Notes: generated by a model not told the origin, from the sequence alone. DNA of 64,000 nucleotides from Bedellia somnulentella (GCA_963576735.1 OY755197.1:3236501-3300500), one strand, 5' to 3'; counted from the first letter of the stretch, positions 39,831-51,239 are shown. Translations and numbers: made by a program.

Positions 39831-42199
39831 TAGAGCATTGTTGCCATCATTGGTCTGTGAATATTTTTTCTCTATTTTATTCGATCTTTTTGAACCAAAA
39901 TAGTAGCTAAATCTGTCATATTTCACTTATTTTACGTCAAATATTGACATTTTGTAACCAAACAACGTAAACAAACATAAATATTTAATTTCTCAATACA
40001 AGTTTCCAAATTTTCAATTTAAATCAAAAGTTTTAATATTACAAGTTTAGTTTGTAGGGAATGTCCGACTAAACTTCCTTACAATGATAGGGGAATCATA
40101 AAATATTTAGTAAGTAATTAAGTTTTATTATTCTATATAACTATTATTTAACTAGAAAGTGAGCAGCATACTTTTAATGATTTGTATTGTCTTTTGTTTG
40201 CAGATATAGCACACTTATATAAGTGTTTGACGAGAAAATTGAAGAAATGCTGTGCTGCCTATGGCACATATTGCCTATAACATCTTAGTTCCATCCCGCC
40301 AGTCCATTCCCAGATTCCCATTTGCCAGTTCCATCCCGCAGATGGGCATTATTTAACTTAACAACCTTCACTACATTTCAATTTCAACAATATCCTATAT
40401 TCCCAAAAGCTAGTGAAACTCTGATGTATGGAAATAGTCTTGTTGAATGCTCCTGTTTATTCAGAATTTGAGTGCATCCATACTTAAAGAGCATTCTTAT
40501 TACTGCAATGTGAATAAACAAGCTGTAGTGTTTCTAAAGGAAAAAGTGATGTTAATAGAATAAAAATGTGAAGTACAGATGAGTTTGTGAACAGAAACTA
40601 TGATGTTGAGCGGTTGTATAAAAGTGTTTCTTCAATAAATAAAGTTAACTCCACAAAATGTGTTTTACTAGCAAATAAAGCCCATTCATAGGCAGATTTT
40701 ACTTTTACACTTGAGATGAGATTTCAGTTGTAAAATGTGCATGCATATATTCTACTATACATTATTTCCCATTGCAGTAGGCAGAGAATATTAATTGCCT
40801 CATCAATAAACTTACACATACAACCATTATTCCCACCTATGTATCTCTTTTGTTACTTAATTTGTATCCATCTGCTCTATTTGCCCAAAATAAAATAAAA
40901 TAACATTGCTTTTTCTATGTATTCAACTTATCCCCAGGCGTTGTATGATTCAACACCAAACATGCCATGATTATCATTTTATTCTAAATGGTCTGCAGAG
41001 TTCTGCTATGAGTTGGGTATTGGAAAATGTGGATTTACTTGCAATGAAGGGGATTAAAACAAGTGGTTTTCATTAATAGTTAGGCAATTTTATTGATAAT
41101 TAATTAAAAACTGTTACATATTGCTGATTTTTTTAATTTCATTAGACTCCTTCCAAGTCACTAAATTGTTCTCCAGAATCTTTGTATTAAATCAATATGT
41201 TTTACTGAAAATAAGAAAAGAACATGAGCATTATATTCATATTTAGTCATTTCAATATGCTAGTAAGGTGACTACTAAATTTGTTTTATAATGTTACACA
41301 AAGTACATGCACCTGCATTTAAACAACTTTTGTAGCATTATGTGTGTCGGTAGATAAAGAGGTAACAAAATTATGCCATCACCATTCTTTACATTCCTAG
41401 CCACACTAAGACAGCAAGCAGACTATTGTCTACTCACACTATCCAGACTTTGCCTGTGCCTGTTGATGCAAGCATATGCTATGAGCTCGGGTGTCTTTTA
41501 TGATGATAATGATAATTTAAGACTACAAACCCTACATAACAAACAATAATGAATAGAAATCTATTTTACATGCATTGTATTGAACCTCTGAAACATACCA
41601 TAAGTTAAGAAACTGTTCTTAATAGTTATTTTAAAGAAGATCAATGAAATTCATTGATTTTTTCAACTGCATCAGAAAATTGGACGTATGACATGGATTA
41701 AGGCTGCAGAATTTGTATCCTCATGCCTAGTGCATTGCTGGTTATAAAAGCCAAACATATTTTAATGAATTTAAAACTTAATACCCAAGCACTAGTTGTA
41801 GATTACACTTAATTTAGTTAAAATTTACAATTCAAATGATATCATGTGGAATTATTAAATCCTGTATGTATCCTTATGTGAAACTATACCCTGAGGCTTT
41901 TCATAGGTCACAAGCTATCGTAGAGGTCCTCGGAAATCGTCATGAGATACATATATGTTTCATAGGACTTGTTTGCGGCAAACTTTCACCCGGATGAGTA
42001 TCATATCCATTTTTCGTTTTTTTTCCATTCAAAACAAATCTAAGTGATGTAGTCGCTTTGCTATCACACTTTTACACTAAGAACTACACAAAACAGTTAA
42101 AAAAAGCTGCAAAACAGCACTCATATTTTGATAAGTAATCTTTCTCACTGGCTCTCGCGCTCAATTTTGGCATCGACATAAATTTGATATAAAATGACA

Positions 42200-42406
42200 A
42201 ACATCTCAGTTTATGTCGCTGTCACGCCGCTCATGCTCGCACATGTGACTCGGCGTTGCGATGTCAAAGCGAGTCACTAGCGCTCTCACATCTCAGATGC
42301 CTCATGCTCGGGCGTGCGAGAAACGGTCAAATATGGCGGCCAATTCGCCCTTGAACGGTGACATAGCCCTATCTCAGAGGCTCTCACACGCCTCATGCTA
42401 CCCCGG
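42200..42406 (-). repeat. Right terminal and subterminal repeats of the 2.7-kb transposon
   Basis: GCCGCTCATGCTCGCACATG, TCTCACATCTCAGATGCC, ATCTCAGAGGCTCTCACACG and CCTCATGCTACCCCGG. Confidence 0.7.
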
Positions 42407-42674
42407 CTGTTCCAGTGAAGGCTGTGTTTCAACAGGGGTTTTCTGCAGGCCTTGTGTTCGTTCGTCGTTATTACTGTCATTTCACGCCTACAACCTCCTA
42501 ACAAGCGATCCGACCGGAATCGAGCCTTTAATACGTCATTGTTATTGTGTTGAAGGCCTTTTAATTGATGGAACCTTTTTGCACTTTGAATTTTTACTGT
42601 TCTAATTATGTTTATACACCCTTTATTTTTCAGTTTCACATAGATAGGTATCTAGAATCAGTAATATATTTTTA

Positions 42675-43113
42675 TTAGAATAGCAGTGTTACCTTAAAAC
42701 TGCACAAACCCATTTATTCCTGCTGTTTTGGGTTTAATTTGAAAGATTGTTTGGTGATTTACCGATGGGTGTACGTAAGAGGCGACTAACGGTATTGGGG
42801 CTTTTAAGGGATTTTTGGGCGATGCGGCTGGAGACCCATCACCAACATCCTTTACTTTACCATCCTTTCCCCACTCAATTTTCCAAAAGTGGCTGAGGAA
42901 TTTCTAATTCCTTAGCTCTGGTAAGGAATTAGAAATTCTATATATATGAGTATTTGTATGTATGTATGTATTGTTTGGTGATGTGGCTGAAAACCCATAA
43001 CTATACAATCTTAATTTTTTTCATCTTTTCCACACTCACCTGCCAAAAGAAGCTGAGAAAGTTCTTATTCAGTAGCTGAGGCTGCCCCGTTTTGGGATCT
43101 AGAGTTGTGAATA
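42675..43113 (+). mobile_element. SINE-A, old copy interrupted by a young SINE-A
   Basis: TTAGAATAGCAGTGTTACC before and GGTGATGTGGCTGAAAACCC, CCACACTCACCTGCC and GAGTTGTGAATATT after the insertion at 42759-42969. Confidence 0.7.
42759..42969 (+). mobile_element. SINE-A, 5'-truncated, nested, with target duplication
   Basis: Starts at ACCGATGGGTGTACG. ATTGTTTGGTGAT lies at 42746-42758 and 42970-42982, which proves insertion of a truncated copy. It also has a duplicated CCTTAGCTCTGG/AAGGAATTAGAAATTC stretch before the tail. Confidence 0.9.
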
Positions 43114-43145
43114 TTGATAATGTATTAATTAGACTTTCAGCATTA

Positions 43146-43403
43146 CATTCATCATATACTCACGGCTATAAATCCCTATAAGGGGTAGCCAGAGCTAAGG
43201 AGTTAGAAATTCCTCGGCCACTTTTGGAAGTTGCGTGGGGAAAAGATGGTGAAATAAAGGTAGTTGGTGATGGGTCTCCAACCGCATCGCCCAAAAATCC
43301 CGTATAAGCCCTAATACCGTTAGTCGCCTTTTACGTACACCTACCGGAAGAAATGGGGTAGTGCTATTCTAAGCCGACACTACACAGCAGTCAAAGCCCT
43401 AAG
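43146..43403 (-). mobile_element. SINE-A, full length with target duplication
   Basis: 5' module ends GACACTACACAGC at 43388; 15 more bases belong to the insert, because TTTCAGCATTA lies at 43135-43145 and 43404-43414. Confidence 0.9.
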
Positions 43404-43499
43404 TTTCAGCATTAACAAAACAAAAGATTATAAATAAAGTGTCAGTTTATTTAATTTCCTATATTTAACGCCGCATGTCTTGTAAAAGTTGATACATCA

Positions 43500-43545
43500 T
43501 AGCCATCAGCCAACAGACGTCCACAGCTGAACATAGGTATTCCTC
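43500..43545 (+). repeat. Short dispersed motif typical of Lepidoptera
   Basis: CATCAGCCAACAGACGTCCA followed by CAGCTGAACATAGG. From memory, a phrase of this kind (GACGTCCACTGCTGAACATAGG) is very frequent in moth and butterfly genomes. A weaker relative, CAGCCACTGGACGTTC, is at 55486-55501. Confidence 0.6.
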
Positions 43546-43689
43546 AAAATTCTCTCTTCTCCCCCATGGAACAGCCCTTTGCTCCTCTTATCCATCACCT
43601 TTCCACAACTTTCATTAATTCATCTTTCTAGTATGTATTCAAGAATCGCAGGGTTTTCAACATCAACAAACATCAGGTTAAAAGCTGCC

Positions 43690-43737
43690 ATTTATATGAT
43701 AGTCTTTGCTTATCCCAATGGGAACAAATGGCATGAA
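43690..43737 (+). mobile_element. LINE-R 3' end, very short
   Basis: GATAGTCTTTGCTTATCCCA, ATGGGAACAAATGGCATGAA; directly followed by a SINE-A. Confidence 0.65.
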
Positions 43738-43746
43738 CAAATGAAT

Positions 43747-43993
43747 ACATACATACATATACTCACGGCTATAAATCCCTTAACGGGGTAGCCAAAGCTT
43801 TGGAATGATAAATTCCTCAGCCACTTTTGGAAGTTGATTGGGATAAAATATGATAATAATAAACGTTTTTGGTGATGGATCTCCAACCAAATCGCCCAAA
43901 AATCACTTAAAAAGCCCCTATACCCTTAGTCGCCTCTTACGATCACCCACGGGTAGAAATGGGGTAGTGCTATTCTAAGCCGACACTACATGG
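43747..43993 (-). mobile_element. SINE-A, full length with target duplication
   Basis: Variant with CCCTTAACGGGG in the 3' hairpin. CAAATGAAT lies at 43738-43746 and 43994-44002. Confidence 0.88.
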
Positions 43994-44002
43994 CAAATGA
44001 AT

Positions 44003-44450
44003 GTATTCTTTTATCAGTTACATTTTTTATCAGTCATTTCTAAAGAAATTTAATGTTTATTTGCCTTCGCTGAATCGCTGGGTAGTTTTATAAATCCTTC
44101 ATGAAAGTTGTCTTCAATATGATACTCTTGCAAAAAGGGAAAAATATTAAAGATGTACGTAAAGTGCTTACCGTATCATAAACGATTCAATTGAATCTTT
44201 TCGTGGTTGCCTCTTCGCGTTTCTGTCTCCCATAGTCTTTTTGTATCATTTATCTTACTTTTTATTGATATTTTCTTCGTTTGGTAATGATTTTCAATAA
44301 CATATTGAGAATACAAATAATGCCGCGTCTTTATATCACTTTATATTTTTTATCTTTTGGTGTTTCCGTATGTTTTGGCAAAATTATGTCAGCTTATCGC
44401 TTATAATGTATATAGCTTATTATATGACATATGTATGTATAAATGAAAAC
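44003..44450. other. AT-rich stretch, nothing recognised
   Basis: No gene or repeat was recognised. Confidence 0.4.
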
Positions 44451-44461
44451 ATCTCTAAATA

Positions 44462-44723
44462 ATAATAATGTTGTCGCTGTGTAGTGTCGGCTTAGAATAG
44501 CACTTCGCCTATTCTTCCGGTGGTTGTACGTAAGAGGCGACTAACGGTATTGGGGCTTTTAAGGGATTTTTGGGCGATGCGGATGGAGACCCATCACCAA
44601 TTTTACCTTTATTTTACCATCTTTTCCCCACTTGACTTTCCAAAAGTGGCTGAGGAATTTCTAATTCCTTAGCTCTAGCTAACCCATCTAGGGATCTATA
44701 GCCGTGAGTATATGTATGTATGT
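44462..44723 (+). mobile_element. SINE-A, full length with target duplication
   Basis: ATCTCTAAATA lies at 44451-44461 and 44724-44734. About 14 bases (ATAATAATGTTGTC) precede GCTGTGTAGTG within the insert. Confidence 0.9.
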
Positions 44724-44734
44724 ATCTCTAAATA

Positions 44735-45031
44735 CCAAATATTTGACCCATAAAACCCATGTAAAACCAACGGCAAAAATAAGTTAAAAACGACAGCTTG
44801 TATCACAACAGTGCACGCAAGATTAACATATTTATCTAATGATGTGAAGTAAAGAGGATAAGACAGCCTTAATCCTGTAATATACATGAAACAGAGTCGG
44901 GCTAAAAATTTCCCGGCATTCTGTGAAGCTTGGACAAAATAAGCGTTTAATACACTCGATTAAAAGCTTTTGTGGGGCTTTTAGTGCTTATTAATTTTAA
45001 GTTTTATAGAATAAAGACATGCCATTTATGA
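44735..45031. other. AT-rich stretch, nothing recognised
   Basis: No gene or repeat was recognised. Confidence 0.4.
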
Positions 45032-45048
45032 CGTATAACACAGAACAT

Positions 45049-45294
45049 CCATACATACATATACTCACGGCTATATTTCCCTAGAAGGGGTAACCAGAGC
45101 TAAGGAATTATAAATTCCTCAGCCACTTTTGGAAGTTGAGTGGGGAAAGATGGTAAAAATAAAGGTTTTTGGTGATGGGTCTCCAACCGCATCGAACAAA
45201 AATCCAATAAAAAGCCCCAATACCCTTAGTCGACTCTTACGACACCCGTGGGTAGAAAGGGGTAGCGACATTCTAAGCCGGCACTACACGGCGG
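45049..45294 (-). mobile_element. SINE-A, full length with target duplication
   Basis: AACACAGAACAT lies at 45037-45048 and 45295-45306. A third copy of the same string lies at 45396-45407, beyond a SINE-B piece. Confidence 0.9.
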
Positions 45295-45306
45295 AACACA
45301 GAACAT

Positions 45307-45395
45307 AACATAACATAAACGTTCACGCCGAATATCCCCGAAGGGGTTGGCAGAGGTACTAATAATAACACCTGGTGTTCAGAGTACCCACGTAT
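45307..45395 (-). mobile_element. SINE-B, short 3' end, inserted at a SINE-A target duplication
   Basis: AACATAACATAAACGTTCAC, CCCCGAAGGGGTTGG, GGTACTAAT, then a deletion joining to ACACCTGGTGTTCAGAGTAC. It is bounded by AACACAGAACAT on both sides. Confidence 0.85.
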
Positions 45396-45410
45396 AACAC
45401 AGAACATTGT

Positions 45411-45664
45411 AAAAATACATACATACATAAATATACTTACTATAAATCCATAGAATAAGTAGCCAGAGCTTCGAAATACGAAATTCCTCAGCCACTTTTG
45501 GGAGTTGAATGGGGAAAAGATAGTGAAACTAAGGTTTTTGGTAATAGGTCCCCAATCGCATCGCTCAAAAATCACTGAAAAAGCCCTAACATCCTTATTC
45601 GTCTCTTACGAATTAACGCGGAAAGAAATGGGGAGTGCTATTCTAAGCCGTCACTACTCACTGC
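45411..45664 (-). mobile_element. SINE-A, diverged
   Basis: TACATACATACATAAATATA to GCCGTCACTACTCACTGC. Confidence 0.82.
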
Positions 45665-45931
45665 AAAAGATATATCTTTTTTTAAAAATTACGAGACATT
45701 TTGCCACCTTATAACCAGAGAACTCATTTTTTATTGGATAGTGCACTCTTATTACTCGTAACACATTTTTGAAATAGACTTTAAGAATTACACTTAATTT
45801 CCACATTGTAAAAAATAAAATAATAAGTATGAAAATCTTGATAAATTTAAATAAAGTTCTGAGCTATCACAGTAGCTTACTCACTAAAACTCATTGTCAC
45901 ATTATTGAGTATATATCAACTATACATTGTT

Positions 45932-46289
45932 ACATAAACGTTCACGCCGTTTATCCCCGAAGGGGTTGGCGAAGGTACCAATACTCCTGAACTCACATGG
46001 CAAGCGCCATCTAGTTACTAGAGAAGGTACCCACGTTTTGCTTAGACAGTGTACTCACGTGATAGGGGGCAGGCCTATCGCCGTTTTGTACGAATACACT
46101 GTCACATGACTAAGTACAACTCAGCCATGTGGGTTTCCTCACGATGTTTTCCCTCACCGTTAGCAACCATGATAAATTAACCACACATATGACTTTAGAA
46201 GACAAATTGGTGTAGGCCCGTCCCAGGATTGGAACTCACGCCCTTCTGTTTTTGGGGCGGGTGTTCTACCCACTGGACTATCATGTCGC
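45932..46289 (-). mobile_element. SINE-B, subfamily 1, full length with target duplication
   Basis: Nearly identical to 32699-33066. ACTATACATTGTT lies at 45919-45931 and 46290-46302. The tail is only ACATAA, so this copy was primed with almost no tail. Confidence 0.93.
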
Positions 46290-46581
46290 ACTATACATTG
46301 TTCTTAAAACCGATCTAACTATTATTGCAACTCTATTGGCATGCGTTTCAATCTATTATCCTTTGCATGATAAAACATGAATAATATTAAACATGAATTC
46401 CAAACAATGACTGAATAATGTGCAGTGAACCAGATGGAACCATATTCAGGAATTTCCATAATAACGTTACAGACAGCATTCCACTATAACAATATTATTA
46501 GAATCCTGATTGTTACTAGTAACACTAATTGCCTCGAAGTACTAACTACTATATTAATGAACACTACTATTTATTTTACTA

Positions 46582-46822
46582 GCTGTGTAGTGTCGGCTTA
46601 GAATAGCACTAACTCATTTCTAGCCGTGGCAGTTTGTAAGAAGAGACGTAGGGTATTTGGGGATTTTAAGTGATTGATTTGCGATGCGGTTGGAGACCCT
46701 TCACCAACATCCTTTATTTCACTATCTTTTCCCCACGCAATTTCGAAAAATGGCTGAGGAATTTCTAATTCCCTAGCTCTGGCTTCAAAGGATTTATAGC
46801 CGTGTGTATATGTATGTATGAA
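46582..46822 (+). mobile_element. SINE-A, full length
   Basis: GCTGTGTAGTGTCGGC to GTGTGTATATGTATG. The next copy follows in the same orientation within 5 bp. Confidence 0.85.
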
Positions 46823-46826
46823 TGTA

Positions 46827-47040
46827 GTTGTGTAGTGTTGGCTTAGAATAGCACTACCTTATTTATATCCGTGGGTGTTCATAAGAGGCGACAAAGGAAA
46901 TACCCCCTTTGGATGCGGTTGGAGACCCATAACCAGCAACCTTAATATATTAAAATATTTTCAAGAGTGGATAAGCAATTTTTCTTTCGAAGCTCTGGCT
47001 ACCCCTTCGAGAGATTCATAGCCGTGAGTTTATGTATGTA
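46827..47040 (+). mobile_element. SINE-A, diverged, tandem to previous copy
   Basis: GTTGTGTAGTGTTGGC to GCCGTGAGTTTATGTATG, with an internal deletion after GCGACAAAGG. Confidence 0.82.
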
Positions 47041-47084
47041 GGTAATATAACGAATGTCTTATAAAGAAACGAATGGATAATTCT

Positions 47085-47312
47085 GCGTATACTGTAAAAA
47101 GAAGGAAAAAAGCATGTTAAAATGGTTTGAGCATGTAGAGAAGATGGATGAAAGTAAACTGGTGGAATAGATATGCAGAGCCAATGTGGAGAGCTTGTAT
47201 GAAAATATTGATGGGTGAAAACGAAGCTAGAAAAGTTTGCCAGGATCGAAAGGAGTGTCGATTGATAGTCTCTGCCTAGCTCAATGGGAACTAATGGCGT
47301 AAGTATATGTTA
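47085..47312 (+). mobile_element. LINE-R 3' fragment with internal deletion
   Basis: TGGTTTGAGCATGTAGAGAA (RWFGHIER region), GCAGAGCCAATGTGGA, then a jump to ATGAAAATATTGATGG, GAAGCTAGAAAAGTTTGCCA and GGGAACTAATGGCGTAAG. Confidence 0.8.
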
Positions 47313-47882
47313 TGTTATAAATGGCAATATCAGTAAAGGAAGACCACGGAGGATAAAGTTAGTTCCGATTTTAATTACCCACGGATTTGTTATTGATTTT
47401 AAATTTTATTTTGGCCTGCGTTACAACGGCCTACCTTAAGACATAGGAATAAGAGAAAAAGCAGTGGTTACTTTTTAAATTACATAAAAAAATTGTACTA
47501 CTAAATATTTTACACATAGTCATACCGTTGATACTTTGTTTGTAATAAAGTACCCGTATTTATATTAAAAAGTCAAAACAATAATTCCTATTATTTGCTG
47601 GTTGTTTTTTTTCCTACAAGCAACGGCAATTATTTGAAATTTAGTTAAGAAATTTAGTTTGACGAAAGAACAATAATATTTTAAGAACTTTTATTACGTA
47701 ACAACTAATAAATTATACGGTCTTTGAATCAAATAACTTTATGGTAAAATACTTAACTAAACTCTCTGTAAATGTGTAAAATATCTTCATACTTCTATTC
47801 ATCTATTAACGACTTTAAGCCTAAAAAAGGGGTAGGCAGAGCTCCACAATTGAAACGTAAATAGTTAGAAAGTTAAGCGAGG
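47313..47882. other. AT-rich stretch, nothing recognised
   Basis: AAAGGGGTAGGCAGAGCTCC at 47827-47846 resembles an antisense 3' module, perhaps a scrap of SINE-A or LINE-R. Confidence 0.4.
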
Positions 47883-47890
47883 AAAATATC

Positions 47891-48144
47891 ATACATACAT
47901 ACTTACATACATATTCTCACGGCTGTAATTCCCTAGAAGGGGTAGTCCGAGCCAAGTAATTATAAATTCCTCAGCCACTTTTGGAAGTTGAGTGGGGAAA
48001 AGATAGTAAAATAAAGGTTTTTGGTGATGGGTCTCCAACCGCAACGCCCAAAAATCCAATAAAAAGCCCTAAAACCCTTATTCGCCTCTTACGACACCCA
48101 TTGGTAGAAAGGGGTAGCGACATTATAAGCCGGCAATACACGGC
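47891..48144 (-). mobile_element. SINE-A, full length, short target duplication
   Basis: AAAATATC lies at 47883-47890 and 48145-48152. GCCGTGTATTGCC subfamily. Confidence 0.83.
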
Positions 48145-48176
48145 AAAATATCGTAAAATAGAGTATGGCTAGTGAT

Positions 48177-48573
48177 GTGTCAACCACATCGCCTAAAAAT
48201 TACTTAAGATCTTCAATATCCTTAGCCACCTCTTATAACACCCACAAAAATAAAAAGTGTGCTGTGTAGTGTCGGCTTAGAATAACACTACCCCATTTCT
48301 ACCCGTGGGTGATCGTAAGAGGCGACTACGGGTATAGGGGCTTTTTAAGTGATTTTTGGCCGATGTGGTAGGAGACCCGTCACCAAAAACATTTATTACC
48401 ATCTTTTCCCCAATCAACTTCCAAAAGTGGCTGAGGAATTTATTATTCCAAAGCTCTGGCTACCCCGTTAAGGGATTTATAGCCGTGAGTATATGTATGT
48501 ATGTATGTACCTCTTATAACACACATAAGAAGAAATATGTTAGTGCTATCATTAGCGGACACTACACAGCGAA
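48177..48573 (-). mobile_element. SINE-A, old copy interrupted by a young SINE-A
   Basis: GATGTGTCAACCACATCGCC and GCCACCTCTTATAACAC before, ACATAAGAAGAAATATGTTA and GCGGACACTACACAGC after 48242-48508. Confidence 0.82.
48242..48508 (+). mobile_element. SINE-A, full length, nested, 14-bp target duplication
   Basis: ACCTCTTATAACAC lies at 48228-48241 and 48509-48522. The insert has 20 extra bases (CCACAAAAATAAAAAGTG region) before GCTGTGTAGTGTCGGC at 48262. Confidence 0.93.
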
Positions 48574-48587
48574 AGTCCGTAGTGAAA

Positions 48588-48722
48588 AGATTAAAAGGGC
48601 ATGTATGAGAAGAATGATGAATGTGACCGAAGCAAGAGAGATTTGTTAGAATCGTACAAAGTGTCAATCGATATATCTCTGCCTACCCCGATGGAAACAA
48701 CAGGCGTGAGTAGTATAAGTAA
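48588..48722 (+). mobile_element. LINE-R 3' fragment
   Basis: AAAAGGGCATGTATGAGAAG, GAAGCAAGAGAGATTTGTTA, CTGCCTACCCCGATGG, GGCGTGAGTAG. Confidence 0.78.
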
Positions 48723-48761
48723 GTAATACCGCCTAATATACTGAAAATTACTACTTTAAAT

Positions 48762-48796
48762 CACATTAGTACGTAGAAAATAAATAATAAAAATAA
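48762..48796 (+). repeat. 35-bp target duplication of SINE-A, left copy
   Basis: Starts CACATTAGTACGTAGAAAAT. An identical 35 bp lies at 60449-60483. Together they enclose a SINE-A split by the LTR element. Confidence 0.88.
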
Positions 48797-48804
48797 CATA
48801 GATA

Positions 48805-49294
48805 TGTAGGGTCAACTTCAGGGAGTGTGGAGGTTTTGAAATAAAAACCCAAAATAGCGGTACACTTCGTATAATTTCATCTTTCACAACCACTTGCCGA
48901 TACAACGGACTACTGTCAAATGCCCCCGCAAAAACAGAGATCGTATATTTATACCTTACCTAACCTCAAATCAACTGACAGTCTTATTAATAATACTTTA
49001 CTCAAATTTACATAATAATTATTATAACTCATTTATAAATAAATAATAACATTTTAGAAATGAGTATTTTACTAAAATTATGGATTTAATTACAATCATT
49101 ATTTTAATGAGCGTGAGCTGTTTTGAAGTAAAGTCAAACAAGTATCTCATTATTCATACACGATACCACTAATACTTATTAAATAGGTAAATAATATGAT
49201 TACACAATAAAACTATACAGTTTATCAATTATAAATAGTATAAATTATACAGTATAATAGCCAATCATAGCACACTCATTATTATAAGCTTACA
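48805..49294 (-). repeat. LTR (3' LTR in the minus orientation)
   Basis: 490 bp. Differences from the other LTR include one extra T in GTATTTTAC and two base changes. Confidence 0.9.
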
Positions 49295-49330
49295 GCTCGG
49301 CCTTCCTGTTATAAGCGAGTCCCTTCGCTT
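49295..49330 (-). other. Possible polypurine tract region
   Basis: Minus strand just before the 3' LTR: AAAAGCGAAGGGA, then AACAGGAAGGCCGAGC next to TGTAAGC. Partly purine-rich only, so a weak call. Confidence 0.35.
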
Positions 49331-49473
49331 TTGGAAATATTTTTTTTAAAGAATTAATAAAACTTTATTATTTTATATATTTTTTTATACATAGGTAAGT
49401 TCTTGAAATAACTTGTAAATCCTGATAACTAGTGATTCAAAATTAACAGGTCCTAATGTGTTAATCCGTACTA

Positions 49474-49913
49474 ATGTTTCATAATTGCGATTGCATTAAC
49501 TTTTTATACATATATATGCACACACATATCATACACATAGTTTTACAGACATTTACACATTATTTTATGGTTAAAAGAACTTACCTAAGTGAATTTCTAC
49601 CAAAATTATATGAAATGTTACATCCGAAGAGATTTAGTAAACCATGTAGTCCGATTCAGGATACACTGCATGGTCACACCATTTCAGAGCGAAAATAACG
49701 ATTTTTCAACTCATTCCGGTCATCAATCGGTCCCTCGTCCTCCAATCTCGTTCTTTCATTTATTTTAGAGGTATCTTAGCTGTGAATTTGCAACTAAAGG
49801 GTTAGATAGGTTCACCTTTCTCTGGGTTAGGGTGGGTACTAAATCTCTTCGGATGTAACATTTCATATAATTTTGGTAGAAATTCACTTAGGTAAGTTCT
49901 TTTAACCATAAAT
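49474..49913. repeat. Inverted repeat inside the LTR element
   Basis: AAGAACTTACCTAAGTGAAT and AAATGTTACATCCGAAGAGA (49577-49632) recur inverted at 49843-49902, giving a stem of ~70 bp with a ~210-bp loop. No gene was seen. Confidence 0.8.
49617..49769 (+). repeat. Long inverted repeat J, left arm
   Basis: AAACCATGTAGTCCGATTCA, CACTGCATGGTCACACCATT and CCCTCGTCCTCCAATCTCGT are repeated, inverted and almost unchanged, at 54353-54498. Confidence 0.88.
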
Positions 49914-51239
49914 TATATTTCAATATTACATCCTCAAGATTTAGTAAACCATGTAGATGTTTAGAGTTCTGGTTGCAAATGATAACATGTATTTGGTTAA
50001 ATAAATTATTGCAAACAATAAAATTATTACAATTAAAGGTATTGGTGAAAGTCCATTTCCCATTAAATTTCAAAGTATTTAAAAACTGTCATACTGTACA
50101 TATTTTGTTTATCACATATAGGATGATAAAAAATAAAGCTATACCAAACAGGTCGACTAGCCAGTCTATCTACTTGCTTTCTTAAACTACCAATGGGCAT
50201 CCCTGATCAGTACGCAGCCAAAAAGTGTTTATGTCATTGTAAATGTAAAATGATTAACGAAAATTTCTTTCAAAATAGAAAGATGAACCTTTGTAGCCAA
50301 AGTATTTGAAAGAAGAATTAAATACATGTAGCAACTATATCTTGAGATCGATACAAGAAGATAAGAATGCTTTTCTTAATAAATTTATTTTTAAGAATAA
50401 TATTTATAAATTACTTATTCTCCCGAGATTAAAATACAATTATATTTGTATGCTTAGGAATAAGTCCAAACCAAGAGGAAAGGTTTGATTTGAATTTGCG
50501 TTCCATGCATATAAATCAATATTCATAAGTTAGGTACAAAACTAACACCCAATATTTCACAAAAAATCGCCAAACTGTTGTTGGTTGATTAATTTAAGAC
50601 ATAAAACTTATTAATGAGTGCACTCTGTATTTGATACACCATACCTATAGAGGTATAATAGTACTTACTATTGCCAACCATATATACATCTAAATATATA
50701 TATATATATGACCATACCATAGCTAACAATATTTTAGACGATTTCAGTAGAAACTGCTTAACTAATTCGACTGGAAAAATAATCAGAACAAGATAGAATT
50801 AACAATGCTTTCTTTTTGTTAAACTTTAGGTAATAGACATTATTATAATATCTTTAAAGTTTATAAGATTTTCTTAAAGATATTTTCTGACTTAATAAAT
50901 AAAAAAAAGAGAGAGCCTTTGAATTTGTTAAGGCCAAAATAAAAGTCTGTATTTCTACACCTTTATTTAATATATGTCGAATGTTCAAAAAAGGAAACAT
51001 TGAGAATTGCAGTTTCAAGGTACAAATGGAATGAAAAAATATTATAAGCATGAAGATCATGTTGCAATCAAGAATATTTCTGTAATAAAATTAAATATAA
51101 CATATGTATGAATATTATACAATATGTTTTGCTTGTGATGTAAATAGGTATATTTATGACTCGCCTTGACAGAATATGTGTTTAAAAAGAAAACCATATC
51201 TTGGCCTGTATCAGTATTTTCCTTTAATTATACGAAAAT
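49914..51239. other. LTR-element interior, AT-rich, nothing recognised
   Basis: The string ATTACATCCTCAAGATTTAG at 49924-49943 also matches, inverted, part of 54480-54500. No coding domain was recognised. Confidence 0.5.

Larger units (their letters stand above)
39692..42406. mobile_element. Non-autonomous DNA transposon, 2.7 kb
   Basis: Ends CCCGGGTAGCATGAG (39692-39706) and CTCATGCTACCCCGG (42392-42406) are inverted with one mismatch. CTG on both outer sides (39689-39691, 42407-42409) fits a 3-bp target duplication. GCGAGCATGAGCG near 39769 and CGCTCATGCTCGC near 42229 are inverted inner repeats, and CTCTCAC/GTGAGAG motifs are frequent near both ends, as expected for transposase binding sites. 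No transposase frame lies within. The superfamily was not determined. Confidence 0.78.

Noticed and set aside
42261..42605. 114-codon open frame overlapping the right end of the 2.7-kb transposon
   Set aside because: It crosses the transposon border into flanking DNA and shows no domain.
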